Assembly (NCBI GenBank): GCA_015680685.1
Contig: MNCI01025357.1
Coordinates: forward strand, 223,179-287,178
Direction: 5' to 3'
Source: Gnetum montanum
Lineage: Eukaryota > Streptophyta > Gnetopsida > Gnetales > Gnetaceae
DNA: 64,000 nucleotides
How positions within the stretch are numbered: the first letter of the stretch is position 1; each line of letters starts with the position of its first letter. Below the pieces are notes generated by a model. The model was not told the DNA's origin and searched no databases. It saw only the letters and a list, made by a program, of their open reading frames with translations. This document shows positions 59,382 to 64,000 of the stretch, piece after piece. The translations under genes and the position numbers were made by a program.

Positions 59382-62300
59382 ATACCCCCATGACTGACTA
59401 AAAACTCATCCTCGAGTTAAAACAAAATGAGGATAGAGTCCCTTACAAAATTAGGAGGTAGACTTGATTGAACATGACTTGATTACTTACATGACTCTCA
59501 ATGCTGCATTGGTGTTTTTACAAAATGACATAGTTAACAATTGTTAAAACAAGACAAAACAAAACAAAACCAAAAACTGTATTAGCACGATGTATCCTTA
59601 AGTTCCTGATGGTGGAGGCTCTTTCATTGGTTTTTTTTCTTTGCCATCAATTTTTTAAAATTGATATTTTTTGAGGAGTTCCTGAAGCTTCTCTTCTTCT
59701 ATCCTTAGGTCATGTATCATCCATGCTAATTATGCAATGTTTAATGGAGTCAGTACATCCCACAAGCATGGCAGTTGCAAGAACATTTTATTTTCTTTCA
59801 CATACCATGCTACAAACTATTGACGTTCTTCCTCAAAAGCTCTAGCTACCTTTCTAAGTTCATGGTAGTTATACATTCTTAATGCCAAGTCCGCTGCTAC
59901 ATCCCTTTGTCCTTGGTAGCTAGCTTTTATAGCTTCAAGCTCAAAGCTTGCCACATGCAATTTCTACAATGCATCTTTTCTATCAGAAAACTCTTTCTCA
60001 TACATTACGTACACTACTGCTACTTGTTACTCAAGCTTGTTCCAAGGCCGTGTTGTTGTTAACATGGCCAAGTTAGCATATTGGAGATTCACTAACTCCA
60101 TGTATTGTGTAAGATTTTCTATCTATAGGTCCTTGTTGATATCAACTTGGTGGACGTGGGCTAAACTATCCAAAATGGGCTGCCAATCTAGTGTTTGAGT
60201 AGTGATGGAGTTGATCTTGGCTTTTTTCATCTATATTTTCTTCTCATTTATCTATTTGTACATGTCCACTTGGTCCCTAAAATTCTTTTTGAGCTTCTCA
60301 TGTCTCTTGGCCTCATTTTTCCACATGCTTATTTCAATAGCTGATTTTTGTCTAATAGCATGTACTTTCTCCATTGAGAGTGTTCTATTTTCACGAGCCA
60401 ATTTGCTCATATCCTAGTTAATATGAATTAATTATTCTTGTAACTGATGAATACTTTCCTTGAGAATATTTTTATGCTTTTCTACATTTGTCAACTTTGT
60501 GTTATCAACATCGAGCTTCTTGTTCTCCTCTTTCAAGCCTATGAGGGCTTTAGCATGTGTGTATGTTTGTGCTTCAGCAATTGAGGCATTCCACATTGGC
60601 TTATGTCTTTCCATCTCAACATGTATATTGTGGGCAATTAACTGCCTCACTTGATTAGTTCTGAATTTTTTAAGCTAGTCTAGGGCAACAAATCATGTAG
60701 GATCTCTTATTTCTACTTTGAGAGCTACTAATTCATTTTGTAATCTTTACACCTCATTCTCAGCATGTTCTATCCTTATTTCAACCATCACCATCTTTTC
60801 TTTTGTCACTATCAAGTCATACAACACTGCCATGATATCATTGGGGATATCAAATAGATTTTGCATGACTTGGCTAGTTTGTAGTAGTATGTCTAGGACA
60901 TCTTCATGTTCAATAAGAGTCATTGAGGTACCAACTAGCATTTGAGCATCTTTAGATCTAGAGATATTGACTGGAAGCACAATAGGGACATTGAAGGATT
61001 CCTTGATGTGATTGGTTACTACTTTAGTTGCTCCCACTGCATCTTGGTGCTGCATAACCATAACTGTGGTGCCTTGACCAGTTTCTAGCATGACTTGGAA
61101 TGATGTAGCATTCCCTGAAATTTGTTATGCTTATTCTTCCTCTCCTCTTGCATGTAATGACACATTCCCACTTGTAGGGTCTGTTGAAACTATGGACCTC
61201 ACCAAAATTTTTCTAACTCAACAGAGATTGGAGCCTTCCCTTGCTTCTTAGTTGATTGTATGTGCTATATGGTTGTGAAGGTCCTTCAATTGCTGCTCCC
61301 TTTGGAGCCATTTGAAATCATCAAGAGTTTAGGATTACCAAAGTGTTCAAATTGGTTCTTAACAGTTCATGATCCTACTGGTACTCTTGGTTTGATCAAG
61401 TTCTTATCTTATCATGATTGTAGAGTTAGAAAAATTTCAAAAATAAATCTCTTAGTCTTATATCTCTAATTATTATGACCTTCCATAGTTATCATTTCCT
61501 CATTTATTATGCACTTAAATGATTGATATGGTTAATTAGGAGGATTAGTTAAGTCCTTTGGCTTTAATTTGATTAATTAGTTATAATATTCTTAATTGTA
61601 TCTTTATACTTACCCTTATATTATCTTTGGGGTGTTAGGAAATTTTGGCTTACTTTTTTCTTAGTTTTGTGTAATAAACTCCCCCACAACTATGCTAAGC
61701 ACTCCAGGATCAACAAGGTTCAAGAAGTTCTTAAATTGAAGTCATGATGAGGAAGTTATAACATCGAGAAGTTTGCTTTCCAAAGCACAAAAAAAAATAC
61801 CAAAAACTCCTTTGGCTATGAAATGGCAAAGTGAAAATCTTTTCAAACTCCCACACCTATTTATACTACTTTTATGTATGCAACATCATTGATACGACAT
61901 CATAGGTCATACAATGTTACCCTTGAAAAAGTTCAAAAATTTTGGCAATTTTTGATGGAAAAAATGGGTTAATTGGATGATTTGGAGGACATAGAGACTA
62001 TCTAAAGGGTTATGGATCATAGGTGATTCTTAAAATTCATGAATTTGGTGTTTGAAAGTCATAAGGAAGGAATCTCGGGCAACAAAAGTTTATTGAGTTT
62101 ATATGAGATGGATTGAAGATTCTTAGTATATGGACAGAATATAAATATTTGTGGAAGGTGTTCTTTGAGTATTAACATGTTTGAAAAGCACAAGATGATG
62201 TGGAATTACTCATCAAGTAACAGATACAACAATTATACAAGTGGTTCCTCCCCAAAGTAGGTTTTAGCCCTTAGTGCCCTTGTATAACCATGCCTAAAAG

Positions 62301-63583
62301 TGTCCATAGACACTTAAGGAGTTGAATGTAAGACATACCTATGTGGCAAAACACACATGTTAATATCACTATATTGGAAAAATAACAATATATTATACAA
62401 AGCCATAAATATATGATTAAATATACTAGTGAGGTGAAATGGGATGTACAAGGAATTGCAAAAATTGGAACATGAGGTGTCTTACCATAGGCATAATGAA
62501 TCCTTCTGTGTGATGCATGGTTAAAGTAATCATTAACCTTTCTATCCAATATTCAAACCAAGCCCAAACCACTTTCCAATGACATCACATTATATCATCC
62601 CTAGGACTAACAACCACAAGACTACCACTATTGCAAGGAGTATTACTACTTGGCAATGTAGTTCAAGGAAAAAGTTTATTAATAGCATCCTTTTTATTAT
62701 TTTTTAGATTTCCAAGAAGCTGACTACCTTCAAGCATGGGTAACATGTCTTTTTCAGTGGTACGCCTAGAAGTTTAATTTTGTGCTTTTTATGTTATTAT
62801 TTTGTGTCAACCTTACCAAAGGACTAGCTTTAAGCATGGGTAACATGTCTTTCCAATGACATGGTAAGGCAACACTTATTGTACTCTTACTTTCATTTTG
62901 TGTTCAAACTTAAGAAAATAATACATCGTTAGCAACAAGTTAAAACTCACAATAGCATTCTAAGAGAATCCACAAGTCCCCTTGATGTCACACCCTTTTC
63001 ATTCCCACTTGGTTCTTCACTTTTCTATATGAGCATAATGATCACGAGTTTATTATTAGTTTTATTATGAAAAGAATATCATTATGGCCATGGTAAGAAC
63101 CTCTTATTATTGGAAATGAGTGGATGGGTGATGTGGTCTCACTATATTTGTGATCGGTCCTTCATGATTTGATAATATAGAGTAATTTTCACCTTATTGG
63201 AACTAGATCTTGCTTTATTCCTTGTACTTTATTAGAAAAATCAACAAAAATATGGATAAAAAAATGATGCAATTCATATAAAAATGGAAAAATAGAGAAA
63301 AAATTTGAAAAAAATTAAAGAATATAAAATGATTAAGAAATGGAAAAGTATAAAAGAAGGAAAAATATCAAAGAATGTAAAAATTGGTAAGAAATGTGAA
63401 AAGGTATAAAAAAAAATTAGAAACAAGAAAGAATTAAAAAACAAAAAGTTGAAAAGCACTTATTAATTCCTAAACTAGGATAAAGCATCTCCCCCACGAT
63501 TGAACTCATGGGCAAGGACTCAAAAGATGGACCTTAGATCCCCTAAATCATACACTCTAGGTTTCTCATTTATTATCCTTAGT
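59382..63583 (-). mobile_element. Element D internal 3' region (Athila-type, partial)
   Basis: Internal DNA of a - strand element whose 3' LTR is 57502-59381. The parts at about 62245-62300, 62735-62850, 63110-63160 and 63480-63540 align in order with the 3' non-coding DNA of element C, which supports the Athila type. About 2 kb next to the LTR carries an additional decayed frame absent from C. Coding pol is not reached before the LTR at 63584 interrupts the element. Confidence 0.7.
59560..61240 (-). pseudogene. Element D extra coiled-coil frame (broken)
   Basis: One - strand frame can be followed from about 61240 to 59560 through roughly a dozen stops. It is rich in heptad-like helical sequence, e.g. 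GLKEENKKLDVDNTKLTNVE and NELVALKVEIRD. Near its C-terminal end, after a PPPSGT stretch and a stop, comes a hydrophobic run (LVLFCFVLF). It lies where env-like or other extra frames occur in Athila elements, but no env signature is recognised. Function unknown. Confidence 0.5.
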
Positions 63584-64000
63584 TGATGAGACGCGACATG
63601 CACTGTGCCGCGATATCGCGTCTTCCCCTACGATATCGCGTACGCGATATCGCGGTCCGCCGCCATATCTATAAATAAGAGGCGGCACTCCCTTCATTTC
63701 CCAATCCTGGCTAGAAGTAGCGAAGCTCTGGCAGATTGATCACTCTAGAGTTAGAATTTTTCCCATGTGCCCGCAGTAGGAGTCCTAGAGTGAACGGCTC
63801 TTTATTCGAGCAGCTTGTAACCTGAACCCAAGTTGTGTACGGCAATAAAGACGAACTTGATTGGATAAACCTTGCAGCACGTGGTTTTATTGTTGTTTAT
63901 TTACTGCTTTCCTAGTGCGCACAAGTACGACTTGATTACGAGCGTCTACGGACGTGTACGGCTAGTCAAGGAATCGGCTGCTTGTCGCAACGCATGAGTA
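63584..64000 (+). repeat. F-family LTR, running off the window
   Basis: Starts TGATGAGACGCG, with the GCGATATCGC array at 63610-63656 and TATAAATA at 63670-63677, and continues as the reverse complement of 58965 downward. The left flank is TTAGT. Whether it is a solo LTR or a full element cannot be seen. Confidence 0.88.

Overview
The window is nuclear DNA of a seed plant with a large, transposon-packed genome. It is AT-rich, almost every long stretch is a retrotransposon or a relic of one, and the single convincing host gene encodes an egg-cell-secreted (EC1-like) cysteine-rich protein. A gymnosperm is plausible because nested Ty3/gypsy Tat and Athila elements are so dense, but the sequence alone does not settle the species.

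Layout. 1-210: ends of two LTRs, one inserted in the other. 211-2271: decayed L1-type LINE. 2272-5334: old intergenic DNA with a tRNA-like (SINE-like) piece and an unrecognised, less AT-rich patch. 5340-16117: complete Tat-type Ty3/gypsy element (Tat-A, + strand, TSD GGTAC) with decayed reading frames and a second RNase H placed before the reverse transcriptase (RT). 16123-17487: remnants. 17493-27554: Ty1/copia element (copia-G, - strand, TSD ATAAC) in which the RT region is replaced in frame by a captured PPR gene; that PPR sequence is split by palindrome-E (18760-24497, TSD GAAAG). 27716-34863: Ty1/copia element (copia-H, + strand, TSD TGATG), almost intact but lacking the RT catalytic core. 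36326-41183: rearranged Tat-like element B (- strand) with an Athila-like 5' head. Its 5' LTR (41184-41232 plus 52408-53237) is split by a complete Athila-type element C (41233-52402, - strand, TSD GGTGT), which carries a solo LTR (46993-47847, TSD ATTAC). 53238-57501: host island with the EC1-like gene. 57502-63583: 3' part of Athila-type element D (- strand); its LTR holds another solo LTR (57956-58965, TSD CCATT). From 63584 an LTR of the same solo family runs off the window.

The most unusual object is palindrome-E. It is a 5.7-kb inverted-repeat retroelement whose two ends are both the U3 start of the same LTR, yet it is flanked by one clean 5-bp target duplication. This suggests that a snap-back cDNA was integrated as a unit. 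Other notable points are the PPR capture by copia-G, the RNase H upstream of RT in Tat-A, and arrays of short palindromes (GCGTATACGC, GCGATATCGC, TCTAATAATTAGA types) directly upstream of the TATA box in several LTR families. There is no operon logic here: apart from the EC1-like gene, what the parts share is a history of insertion, nesting and decay.
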